DNA of 14,486 bases, from contig CAMBWJ010000015.1 in assembly GCA_945871545.1 (NCBI GenBank), forward strand, positions 1-14,486, given 5' to 3'. This document shows, in pieces, positions 7,814-13,126 of the stretch (the stretch's first letter is position 1; every line of letters starts with the position of its first letter). The position numbers and the translations under genes were made by a program. This DNA comes from an uncultured Clostridia bacterium (GTDB lineage: Bacteria; Bacillota_A; Clostridia; Christensenellales; Aristaeellaceae). Below the pieces are notes generated by a model. The model did not search any database. It saw only the letters and a program-made list of their open reading frames with translations, and had not been told where the DNA came from.

Positions 7814-8257
7814 TCATTGTTCTTCGTTTTCTTCCTGATCCGTTTCGTCCTCTCTCGCTTCCTCCGCGCGCTTCTTTCTGCAGTCCGGGCAGTAGCCCAC
7901 AAACAGCAGGTTGCAGGCGCAGATCTCAAACTCGCTGTCCGCCGCCTGCTCCAGCTCAATCAGCCTGGGCATATATTTGAGCTTCGCGTCGAACAGCTTC
8001 CCGCAGCTGGCGCAGCGGATGTGATAGTGCTCCCGCGTGTGCGCCTCGAAGCAGTCGGCGCTCCCGGGAACGTCAATTCGCATGATCCTCCCCTCGGCCT
8101 CCAGCATCCGCAGGTTCCGGTAGACCGTCGCCCGGGAGATGCTCGGATGCGCCGCATGGATTTCTTCGTAGACCATGTCGGCCGTGACGTGCCCCGGCAT
8201 GGACAGGATCGCCTGATAGACGATCTCCCTTTGGAGGGTATGGCGGATTTTTCGCAT
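7814..8257 (-). CDS. perR: Fur-family metalloregulator, PerR type
   Basis: A 147-residue Fur superfamily repressor. The winged helix covers about 1-65 (HVTADMVYEEI, then SRATVYRNLRMLEAEG). Structural zinc cysteines are CxxC at 82/85 and 123/126. The regulatory-metal residues align with those of Bacillus PerR: His23, Glu71 (Asp in Bacillus), His77, His79 and Asp90, the last being the PerR-type residue. This suggests Fe/Mn peroxide sensing rather than plain iron sensing. The last 20 residues are very acidic. The ATG at 8257 was chosen because AGGTGAT sits at ideal distance; GTG at 8266 and ATG at 8263 are too close to it. It heads an operon with an SDR and an Hrb-like protein, fitting an oxidative-stress role. 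The symbol is by similarity; Fur or Zur is less likely. Confidence 0.85.
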   Translation of the reverse strand: MRKIRHTLQREIVYQAILSMPGHVTADMVYEEIHAAHPSISRATVYRNLRMLEAEGRIMRIDVPGSADCFEAHTREHYHIRCASCGKLFDAKLKYMPRLIELEQAADSEFEICACNLLFVGYCPDCRKKRAEEAREDETDQEENEEQ

Positions 8258-8274
8258 TCGCATCACCTGTCAAT

Positions 8275-8303
8275 ATTGTATTCTAGTTGATATAAAATAT
8301 CAA
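8275..8303 (-). promoter_or_regulatory. promoter of the perR-SDR-hrb operon
   Basis: Minus-strand TTGATA (8298-8303), a 17-bp spacer and TACAAT (8275-8280). The -35 box lies in the right arm of the palindrome at 8287-8303. The transcript would start about ten bases before the start codon, giving a very short leader with the AGGTGA site at its front. Confidence 0.72.
8287..8303. promoter_or_regulatory. 17-bp palindromic operator candidate for the PerR-type regulator
   Basis: TTGATAT AAA ATATCAA: perfect 7-bp arms with a 3-bp centre, AT-rich, covering the -35 box of the perR-type promoter. Fur and PerR boxes are AT-rich palindromes (PerR: TTATAATNATTATAA), so an autoregulatory site is plausible, although this one is 7-3-7 rather than 7-1-7. 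Confidence 0.6.
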
Positions 8304-8581
8304 TAATAATCAAAAATTTAACATTTCATAACATAGTGTGAGCGTCTCCATGCAAAAACGGCGGCCTCCGGCAAATACCGGTGACCGCCTTATTTTCTCG
8401 GAAGCCGCGTGCTTTCCACCCGGGCCATGCTGTTGCGCCCCGGCCGCCGCCTCCTGCTTCAGACTTGTATCCAAATCGCGCCTCGATCGTTGAAAACCAC
8501 TCTGTCAAAAATTTGATTTGCTTTGCGGCGGACAATCGCCCGCCAGATCTATGTCAACGCTTTTCAGCTATATTGTTTGGC
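8304..8581. other. non-coding stretch between the perR-type and HPr-like genes
   Basis: No gene with a ribosome site is visible here on either strand. It contains the terminator at 8350-8389, a hairpin GGCGG/CCGCC at about 8524-8541, and GC-rich sequence between them. In minus direction this would be a 3' untranslated region of roughly 190 nt behind the small Met-rich gene. Confidence 0.6.
8350..8389 (-). terminator. terminator upstream of the perR-type operon
   Basis: In minus direction GGCGGTCACCGG pairs with CCGGAGGCCGCC across a 6-nt loop. The stem has two mismatched positions and is followed by GTTTTTGC. It would end transcription arriving from the small gene at 8582-8815, about 50 bp before the perR-type promoter. 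Confidence 0.7.
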
Positions 8582-8815
8582 TCAGGCCGCGTTCATCATG
8601 TAGTTCATCATGATGGGATAGTCGCGAACGTCGGTGAGCGAGAGGTTCAGGCCCTTGCCGTTGAGCTTCATCATGCGAAGCATCTGCAGCGCGGTGTGGT
8701 CCTCCTTCAGGTTGCATACCGTGTCATCCGGCAGGTGCAGCAGCACGTCGCCGTGGCAGCTATTTACTTTCTCGAGAAACTTCTCCATATCGGAAATCAG
8801 CATGATCTTCAGCAT
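8582..8815 (-). CDS. small Met-rich protein, possibly HPr-like fold
   Basis: A 77-residue protein of uncertain family. The stretch CNLKEDHTALQMLRMMKLNG (34-53), followed by KGLNLSLTD, resembles the NLKS...LMSLxxxKGxxxxIxAxG region around Ser46 of phosphocarrier HPr. The N-terminal active-site histidine motif of HPr (LHxRPA) is absent, so any relation would be to a degenerate, non-phosphotransfer member. Ten of 77 residues are Met, several in pairs (48-49, 69-70, 73-74). No membrane segment or signal peptide is seen. The ATG at 8815 has AAGGAAGG six bases upstream; earlier in-frame starts lack a site. It has its own strong promoter, a long leader and a terminator, which indicates a real expressed gene. 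Confidence 0.75.
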   Translation of the reverse strand: MLKIMLISDMEKFLEKVNSCHGDVLLHLPDDTVCNLKEDHTALQMLRMMKLNGKGLNLSLTDVRDYPIMMNYMMNAA

Positions 8816-8858
8816 GTTAACCTTCCTTTCTGAGTGACTTCTCATTTCAACGATCCCG

Positions 8859-8934
8859 GCATTCGCAGCGGATCCGCGCGATGGCGTCCGCCGCCGTCTG
8901 GGCGATGCGCCCTGCGGAACAGCCCCGCAAATGC
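8859..8934 (-). promoter_or_regulatory. foldable 5' leader of the small Met-rich gene
   Basis: The predicted transcript starts near 8949 and the ATG is at 8815, a leader of about 130 nt. It can fold as an outer helix (GCATT at 8930-8934 with AATGC at 8859-8863, minus-strand reading) enclosing hairpins TGCGG/CCGCA (8913-8917 with 8925-8929) and GGGCG/CGCCC (8900-8912). It does not match a riboswitch class I recognise. Chance folding of GC-rich RNA is possible. Confidence 0.35.
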
Positions 8935-8955
8935 GCTCTCGCTTTTGACGCGGTC

Positions 8956-8984
8956 ATTATAGCCCGCCGTCCTGCATCCGTCAA
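8956..8984 (-). promoter_or_regulatory. promoter of the small Met-rich gene
   Basis: Minus-strand TTGACG (8979-8984), a 17-bp spacer and TATAAT (8956-8961): near-consensus sigma-A promoter about 140 bp upstream of the start codon. Confidence 0.82.
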
Positions 8985-9209
8985 GCGATTTGCGCGTCAA
9001 TTTACATTTTTTACCGCCATTTTGCATGACAGGCGCTCCAGTCCTTCAAATTTTGAACTTGATGTGACAGCGCCGTAAAGCTGCGCCCTCGTTCTTAACA
9101 TCTGCAAACCCGGACTTCATTTTTCGCCGTCCGGGACGCTTGCGGGGCGACATTGTGCGCATTTCGCGGACACATTGCGGGGATTAAAGGATATTTTACG
9201 CAAAAAGCG
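8985..9209. other. non-coding stretch between divergent promoters
   Basis: No gene is visible. It holds a 13-bp palindrome TTCAAATTTTGAA (9045-9057), a hairpin with perfect 7-bp arms CCCGGAC/GTCCGGG (9109-9135, 13-nt loop) without a clear T tract, and two copies of TTGCGGGG (9140-9147 and 9175-9182). Their meaning is unknown. Confidence 0.5.
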
Positions 9210-9238
9210 TTGCCAAACAGAAGATTCTATGGTATAGT
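9210..9238 (+). promoter_or_regulatory. SRP RNA promoter
   Basis: TTGCCA (9210-9215), a 17-bp spacer and TATAGT (9233-9238). The expected transcript start, at 9244-9245, coincides with the first base-paired segment of the SRP RNA. Confidence 0.78.
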
Positions 9239-9243
9239 CATTA

Positions 9244-9377
9244 GGTCTGCGGGTGATGATGATTGGGTCCCGTGCGGCGTCATGCTGTGAATCTTGTCAG
9301 GGCCGGAAGGCAGCAGCAATAAGCAGAGTGTTGACGCGCGCCGCGGGGTATACCTGGTTTGAACCCGCAGATTTTTT
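9244..9377 (+). ncRNA. ffs: small signal recognition particle RNA (4.5S/scRNA type)
   Basis: The conserved apical region is unmistakable: GTCAGGGCCGGAAGGCAGCA (9295-9314), with the GGAA tetraloop closed by GCC/GGC and the asymmetric Ffh-binding loop. The ends pair perfectly: TCTGCGGGT (9246-9254) with ACCCGCAGA (9363-9371), giving one long hairpin, and the 3' end is TTTTTT, so this closing stem also acts in termination. Total length is about 130 nt, longer than the 4.5S RNA of E. coli but much shorter than the 270-nt Bacillus scRNA. No Alu domain is apparent. It is the partner of the Ffh encoded at 1941-3290 and functions in co-translational protein targeting. Exact ends are inferred from the promoter and pairing. 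Confidence 0.93.
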
Positions 9378-9478
9378 GCATTCCGTCCCCATCGGGCGCA
9401 AAAGCAACGCAAGTTCAACAAAAAATTCGCATGCAGCGCCAAAAAAGGGCCTGGAATGCTGGAATTTTCCCGAAACCT

Positions 9479-9488
9479 ATGCTATAAT
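9479..9488 (+). promoter_or_regulatory. extended -10 promoter of the pepP-efp unit
   Basis: A perfect TATAAT (9483-9488) preceded by TGC gives an extended -10 element. No good -35 hexamer is present at 16-18 bp. The start of transcription would be about 30 nt before the aminopeptidase ATG. Confidence 0.65.
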
Positions 9489-9525
9489 AAAGTGTCTTAG
9501 TAGAGACTGACGGAGGCATATTCAA

Positions 9526-10593
9526 ATGGAACGCTGCAAGCGACTGATGAGCGAGCTGGAAAAGCGCGGGCTGGACGCTGCGCTGCTCCACCGCAGCGAA
9601 AACATGCGCTACCTCACCGATGGCTACACCGGCGAGGGCTGCGTGTTCGTCTGCAAGGACGAAACTGTGATCGTCACCGACTTCCGCTATGTGGAGCAGG
9701 CCGGCCGCCAGGCGCCCGCCTGCCGGGTGGTGTCCACCGACGCCAAGCACCGGGAAATCAGCCGCGTGCAGGAGCTGACCGATGCCCACGGCGTGAAGGC
9801 CATGGCCGTGGAGACGGATTTCCTCAGCTACGACAGCGTGGAGGAGATGAAGAAGCAGCTCCCCTTCGTGAAGCTGGAGGGCCTGAAAGGCATTCCCGAG
9901 GAGCTGCGCCTGATCAAGGACGCGGGCGAGATGGAGAGCATCCGCGCCGCCGCCGCCATCGCCTGTCGCGCCTTCGAGAACATCCTGGATAAGATCCATC
10001 CGGGCATGACGGAGAAGCAGGTTCAGATCATGCTGGACTTCGAGATGCTCTCCCTGGGCAGCGAGGGCAACGCCTTCGACACCATCGCCGCTACCGGCAT
10101 CAACGGCTCCCTCTGCCACGCCATCCCCTCGGACACCGCGATTCAGTCGGGCGATCTGCTGACGCTGGACTTCGGCGCGACGATCAACGGCTACCGCTCT
10201 GACATGACCCGCACCATCGGCTTCGGCAAGGTAAAGCCGGAGCTGAGGGAGATGTACAATCTGGTGCTGGAGGCCCAGCTGGCCGCGCTGGATGCGGTCA
10301 GGCCCGGCGCGCTCTGCGGCGACCTCGACAAGATTGCGCGCGACATCCTGGAGGCGCGCTACCCCGGCGCATTCGGCCACAGCCTTGGCCACGGCGTTGG
10401 ACTCTTTATTCATGAACAGCCCCGGGTCGCATTCGGATCGACGACCGTGCTTCAGCCCGGCCACGTGATCACGATCGAACCCGGCGTATATATCCCCGGT
10501 CTCGGCGGGTGCCGAATTGAGGACATGGCGATGCTGACTTCGGAAGGTTACGTAAACCCGATTACTTCCCCGAAGCAGTTGATCGAGCTGTAA
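9526..10593 (+). CDS. pepP: M24 family Xaa-Pro aminopeptidase
   Basis: A 355-residue cytoplasmic metallopeptidase that removes N-terminal residues preceding proline. The N-terminal creatinase-like domain covers about 1-125 and the pita-bread catalytic domain about 130-355. All five dinuclear metal ligands are visible: Asp215 (TLDFGA), Asp226 (RSDMTRT), His289 (SLGHGVGL), Glu318 (TIEPGVY) and Glu332 (CRIEDM), with substrate-site His198 (CHAIPSD). The length is normal for the roughly 355-residue Gram-positive form. The ATG has GGAGG nine bases upstream. It lies 32 bp before efp, a linkage common in Bacillota that suggests a shared role in proline-related peptide handling and translation. Prolidase (PepQ) activity is the main alternative. 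Confidence 0.93.
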   Translation: MERCKRLMSELEKRGLDAALLHRSENMRYLTDGYTGEGCVFVCKDETVIVTDFRYVEQAGRQAPACRVVSTDAKHREISRVQELTDAHGVKAMAVETDFLSYDSVEEMKKQLPFVKLEGLKGIPEELRLIKDAGEMESIRAAAAIACRAFENILDKIHPGMTEKQVQIMLDFEMLSLGSEGNAFDTIAATGINGSLCHAIPSDTAIQSGDLLTLDFGATINGYRSDMTRTIGFGKVKPELREMYNLVLEAQLAALDAVRPGALCGDLDKIARDILEARYPGAFGHSLGHGVGLFIHEQPRVAFGSTTVLQPGHVITIEPGVYIPGLGGCRIEDMAMLTSEGYVNPITSPKQLIEL

Positions 10594-10625
10594 CCATCTA
10601 CACTATTTGAGGAGGCACTATCCCC

Positions 10626-11186
10626 ATGATTAACGCAAGTGATTTCAGAAACGGCGTGACCTTTGAGATGGACGGCGGCGTTTGGACCATCGTGGAGTTC
10701 CTGCACGTGAAGCCCGGCAAGGGCGCGGCCTTCGTTCGCACCAAGATCAAGAACGTCGTCACCGGCGCCGTGCTGGAGCGCACCTTCAACCCCACCGAGA
10801 AGTTCGCCCGCGCGTACATCGAGACCAAGGAAATGGAATACCTCTACAACGACGGCGACTTCTACTACTTCATGGATCAGGAAACCTTCGAACAGCTGCC
10901 GCTGACCCACGATCAGGTTGCCGACGCCATCCCCTTCGTGAAGGAGAACACCAACGTGACCGTCCGCTTCTTCAAGGGCAGCGCCTTCTCCGTGCAGGCG
11001 CCCAACTTCGTGGAGCTGGAGGTTGTGGACACCGAGCCCGGCTTCAAGGGCGACACCGCCACCAACACCTACAAGCCCGCAACGCTGGAGACCGGCTTCG
11101 TGCTTCAGGTGCCGCTGTTCATCAACGTCGGCGACAAGCTGAAGATCGACACCCGCGAGGGCGGCGAGTACCTCGGCCGCGCATAA
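10626..11186 (+). CDS. efp: elongation factor P
   Basis: A complete 186-residue EF-P, the tRNA-shaped factor that rescues ribosomes stalled at polyproline. It has the three beta-barrel domains: KOW-like domain 1 (about 1-65), the OB domain around [13 protein letters not shown], and the C-terminal domain with APNFVELEV and [30 protein letters not shown] sequence. The loop tip KPGKG carries Lys32, the residue modified in other bacteria; the lack of further residues around it does not reveal which modification is used. No YaaO/EpmA-type modifier is in the window. The ATG has GGAGG ten bases upstream, a slightly long spacing. It is probably co-transcribed with pepP. Confidence 0.97.
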   Translation: MINASDFRNGVTFEMDGGVWTIVEFLHVKPGKGAAFVRTKIKNVVTGAVLERTFNPTEKFARAYIETKEMEYLYNDGDFYYFMDQETFEQLPLTHDQVADAIPFVKENTNVTVRFFKGSAFSVQAPNFVELEVVDTEPGFKGDTATNTYKPATLETGFVLQVPLFINVGDKLKIDTREGGEYLGRA

Positions 11187-11208
11187 TTGCACAACCGGCT
11201 TCCATTTT

Positions 11209-11242
11209 CCAAAGCAGAATGAGTTCTCTCGTTCTGCTTTGG
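11209..11242 (+). repeat. 15-bp hairpin between efp and the CD1247-type gene
   Basis: CCAAAGCAGAATGAG (11209-11223) pairs with CTCGTTCTGCTTTGG (11228-11242), a 15-bp stem with one G-U pair and a TTCT loop. It is not followed by a T tract on either strand, so it is not a standard terminator. It lies 22 bp after the efp stop and 34 bp before the next start, and may be an mRNA-stabilising or processing element. Confidence 0.7.
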
Positions 11243-11276
11243 TGCTATATATCAAAAATCGAGGAGGGAATTGCAC

Positions 11277-11783
11277 ATGGAAAATCTCGGAAAGAAGGTC
11301 GGCTACCTGAAAGGACTGATGGAGGGCTTGGATTTTTCGGATGATCCCTCCAAGGGCAGGCTGCTCACCGCCATCGTGGAGCTGCTGGGCGACCTCAGCG
11401 ACCGCGTGGAGGGCGTTGAGGAGCTGATGGACGATCTCAACGAGTACGTCGAGAGCATCGACGACGATCTGGCCGAGCTGGAGGGCAGCAGCGGCGACGA
11501 CGATTTCCACATGATCAACGACGACGAATACGAGGACGAATATTACGACGATATGGAGGGCGGCGAGGACCATCTGCACCTGCTCGGCGGCAAGGCCGAC
11601 CGCGATGCAGACGATCCCGAAACGCTGGCGGGTAGCATCTGCCCCGCATGCGGCCGGATGTTTTTCGTGGCACTGGACGATCCCGATGACGCGCAGTACG
11701 ACTGCCCCCACTGCGGCAAGCGCGTGAGTCCCACGCCCCTCACCCCCGAAAACGCGCCCATCGCACGGCCCGTGGAGGACTGA
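11277..11783 (+). CDS. CD1247-type acidic protein with C-terminal zinc ribbon
   Basis: A 168-residue protein. Residues 1-68 (MENLGKKVGYLKGLMEGLDF, then helical LLGDLSDRVEGVEELMDDLNEYVESIDDDLAELE) match the domain annotated in Clostridia as CD1247 N-terminal, probably a coiled coil. Residues 70-116 are a very acidic, low-complexity linker. The C terminus is a zinc ribbon with CPAC (Cys122, 125) and CPHC (Cys143, 146). Function is unknown; the association with efp and the ribbon suggests a link to translation or transcription, which is inference. The ATG at 11277 has AGGAGGG eight bases upstream; an in-frame TTG at 11271 is too close to that site. An intrinsic terminator follows. Confidence 0.9.
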   Translation: MENLGKKVGYLKGLMEGLDFSDDPSKGRLLTAIVELLGDLSDRVEGVEELMDDLNEYVESIDDDLAELEGSSGDDDFHMINDDEYEDEYYDDMEGGEDHLHLLGGKADRDADDPETLAGSICPACGRMFFVALDDPDDAQYDCPHCGKRVSPTPLTPENAPIARPVED

Positions 11784-11822
11784 GCGCCCACCGCTTCACT
11801 GTATGTATACCTTTCACAGCCT

Positions 11823-11854
11823 CGCCGGAAGCCGACGCGCTTCCGGCGTTTTCT
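11823..11854 (+). terminator. intrinsic terminator after the CD1247-type gene
   Basis: CGCCGGAAG (11823-11831) and CTTCCGGCG (11840-11848) form a perfect 9-bp stem with an 8-nt loop, followed by TTTTCTC. It closes the pepP-efp-CD1247 unit. Confidence 0.88.
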
Positions 11855-11907
11855 CGCCCGATATTCCTATTTTTCCGGTCGTTTTTTCATCCAATTGAAA
11901 ATTGTTG

Positions 11908-11936
11908 TTGACAAAATGAGATAATAAACCTATAAT
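11908..11936 (+). promoter_or_regulatory. perfect-consensus promoter of the sugar transporter operon
   Basis: TTGACA (11908-11913), exactly 17 bp, then TATAAT (11931-11936). A small palindrome CAATT-GAA-AATTG lies just upstream (11892-11904). Transcription would start near 11943, leaving a leader of about 139 nt before the binding-protein gene. A strong promoter with a long leader suggests control by repression or at the RNA level. Confidence 0.9.
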
Positions 11937-11954
11937 ATAAGAGGTTCAAAAAGA

Positions 11955-11984
11955 CATGCGAATTTTCAAAGAAATTTGTGCATG
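11955..11984 (+). promoter_or_regulatory. dyad at the start of the transporter transcript
   Basis: CATGC (11955-11959) and GCATG (11980-11984) are outer arms, with AATTT/AAATT partly pairing inside across bulges. It lies about 12 to 41 bases after the predicted transcription start, where a LacI-type repressor or a leader hairpin could act. No known sequence consensus was recognised. Confidence 0.4.
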
Positions 11985-12035
11985 CTTATAGATAGCTACA
12001 TATTTATTAAGAAGTATGCAGAATCCATTTCGTCA

Positions 12036-12059
12036 ATAGCGGGTGGCGACATCCGTTAT
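12036..12059 (+). promoter_or_regulatory. GNRA-capped leader hairpin
   Basis: ATAGCGGGTG (12036-12045) and CATCCGTTAT (12050-12059) pair in a 10-bp stem with two G-U pairs and a GCGA tetraloop, ten bases before the ribosome site of the sugar-binding protein. It may protect the mRNA or tune translation. Confidence 0.55.
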
Positions 12060-12061
12060 AA

Positions 12062-12083
12062 ATAATAAGGAGGTTCTTATTAT
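12062..12083 (+). promoter_or_regulatory. AU-rich hairpin presenting the ribosome binding site
   Basis: ATAATAAG (12062-12069) and CTTATTAT (12076-12083) form a perfect 8-bp stem around the loop GAGGTT. The GGAGG site (12069-12073) lies mostly in the loop and the first two bases of the ATG are in the stem, so folding would limit initiation. Translational control of the binding protein is plausible; the stem is weak. Confidence 0.5.
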
Positions 12084-12993
12084 GAAGAAAGTTCTCGTAC
12101 TCGTGCTGGCCCTGGCTATGGTGCTGGGCTGCACCGCCATCGCGGAAGGCAACCTGATTGGTTACACCTGCATGGACGGCACCAACCCCTTCTTTGTGAC
12201 CCTCGAGGCCGCTATCAAGGAAGTCGTCGAAGCCAACGGCGACGAGCTGATCTCCCTGGATCCCCAGAACAGCAATGAGAAGCAGATCGCTCAGATCGAA
12301 GACATGATCTCCCGCGGCGTCGTCGCCATGTTCGTCAACCCCGTTGACCGCGACGGCATCATCCCCGGCCTGGACGCGCTGAAGGCTGCCGGCATCCCGA
12401 TGTTCGGCTTCGACACCGAGGTTGCGGACATGTCCTACCTCGTGACCTACGCGGGCTCCGATAACTACAACGCCGGCTACGTCTGCGGCGTGGATCTGTG
12501 CGAGAAGCTGCCCGAGGGCGGCCCCATCATCGTCCTGGATTCCCCCACGATGCAGTCCGTTGTTGACCGCACCGACGGCTTCCTGGCCGCGATCGAAGGC
12601 AAGGGCTTCGAGGTTGTTTCCCAGATCGACTGCATGGGCAACCAGGAGCAGGGCAACCTGAACGGCACCGACGCTCTGACCGCGCATCCCGATGCAGTGG
12701 CCATCTTCGGCGGCAACGACCCGACCGCTCTGGGCGCCTTCGCAGCTGCTGAGGCTGCCGGCTCCTCCGCGCTGATCTACGGCGTTGACGGCTCCCCCGA
12801 CATCAAGGCTCTGATCGCTGAGGGCAAGGTCACCGGCACCGGCGCACAGTCTCCGCTGAGCATCGGCAAGACCATCGCTGAGCTGTACTACAAGTGGGCA
12901 GCTGGTGAGGAAGTGGAAGCCCGCTATCCCATCAACACCTTCATGATCAACGCTGACAACGTCGCCGAGTTCGGCACCGACGGCTGGCAGTAA
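12082..12993 (+). CDS. ABC transporter sugar-binding protein (RbsB-like)
   Basis: A 303-residue extracellular solute-binding protein of the periplasmic-binding-protein 1/RbsB family, which delivers a monosaccharide or similar to a RbsA/RbsC-type ABC importer. Residues 1-22 are a signal peptide (MKKVLVLVLALAMVLGCTAIA). Cys17 in VLGC gives a possible lipobox for lipid anchoring, but AIA before Glu23 also fits a signal peptidase I site. The mature part shows the family pattern: SNEKQIAQIEDMISRGV, MFVNPVDRDGI, AGIPMFGFDTE, GSDNYNAGYV, FGGNDPTALGAFAAAEAAG, VDGSPDIKALIAEGKV and TGTGAQSPLSIGKT. The ATG has AAGGAGG eight bases upstream. Ligand is unknown. It has a strong promoter, and a terminator separates it from the ATPase gene. 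Confidence 0.92.
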   Translation: MKKVLVLVLALAMVLGCTAIAEGNLIGYTCMDGTNPFFVTLEAAIKEVVEANGDELISLDPQNSNEKQIAQIEDMISRGVVAMFVNPVDRDGIIPGLDALKAAGIPMFGFDTEVADMSYLVTYAGSDNYNAGYVCGVDLCEKLPEGGPIIVLDSPTMQSVVDRTDGFLAAIEGKGFEVVSQIDCMGNQEQGNLNGTDALTAHPDAVAIFGGNDPTALGAFAAAEAAGSSALIYGVDGSPDIKALIAEGKVTGTGAQSPLSIGKTIAELYYKWAAGEEVEARYPINTFMINADNVAEFGTDGWQ

Positions 12994-13055
12994 TCTGACG
13001 GTAAAAGATTTCACAGAGGCTGCGCAAGCGGCTAAAATGAAATAACAAAAAAAGT

Positions 13056-13086
13056 GGCTTTGTTCTTCCAGAGCAAAGCCCTTTTT
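13056..13086 (+). terminator. terminator/attenuator between binding protein and ATPase genes
   Basis: GGCTTTGTTCT (13056-13066) pairs with AGAGCAAAGCC (13070-13080), an 11-bp stem with one G-U pair, followed by CTTTTTC. As there is no clear new promoter before the ATPase gene, partial read-through is likely, giving more binding protein than ATPase. Confidence 0.8.
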
Positions 13087-13126
13087 CAAATCAGCCCGCA
13101 CAAAGTAGAAACGGTGGTGAAACTCA

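Noticed and set aside
8326..8535. A 69-codon minus-strand frame between the HPr-like and perR-type genes
   Set aside because: It starts at TTG without a ribosome site, reads through a terminator hairpin and has no recognisable similarity.
8859..8934. Naming the leader a known riboswitch
   Set aside because: None of the conserved cores that I know matches, so only an unclassified foldable leader is claimed.
9140..9182. CRISPR-like repeat
   Set aside because: Only two 8-bp copies are present, with no further units, so this is not an array.
9241..9510. An 85-codon frame across the SRP RNA
   Set aside because: The RNA signature and terminal pairing explain this sequence; the frame would start in the RNA stem and cross its terminator.
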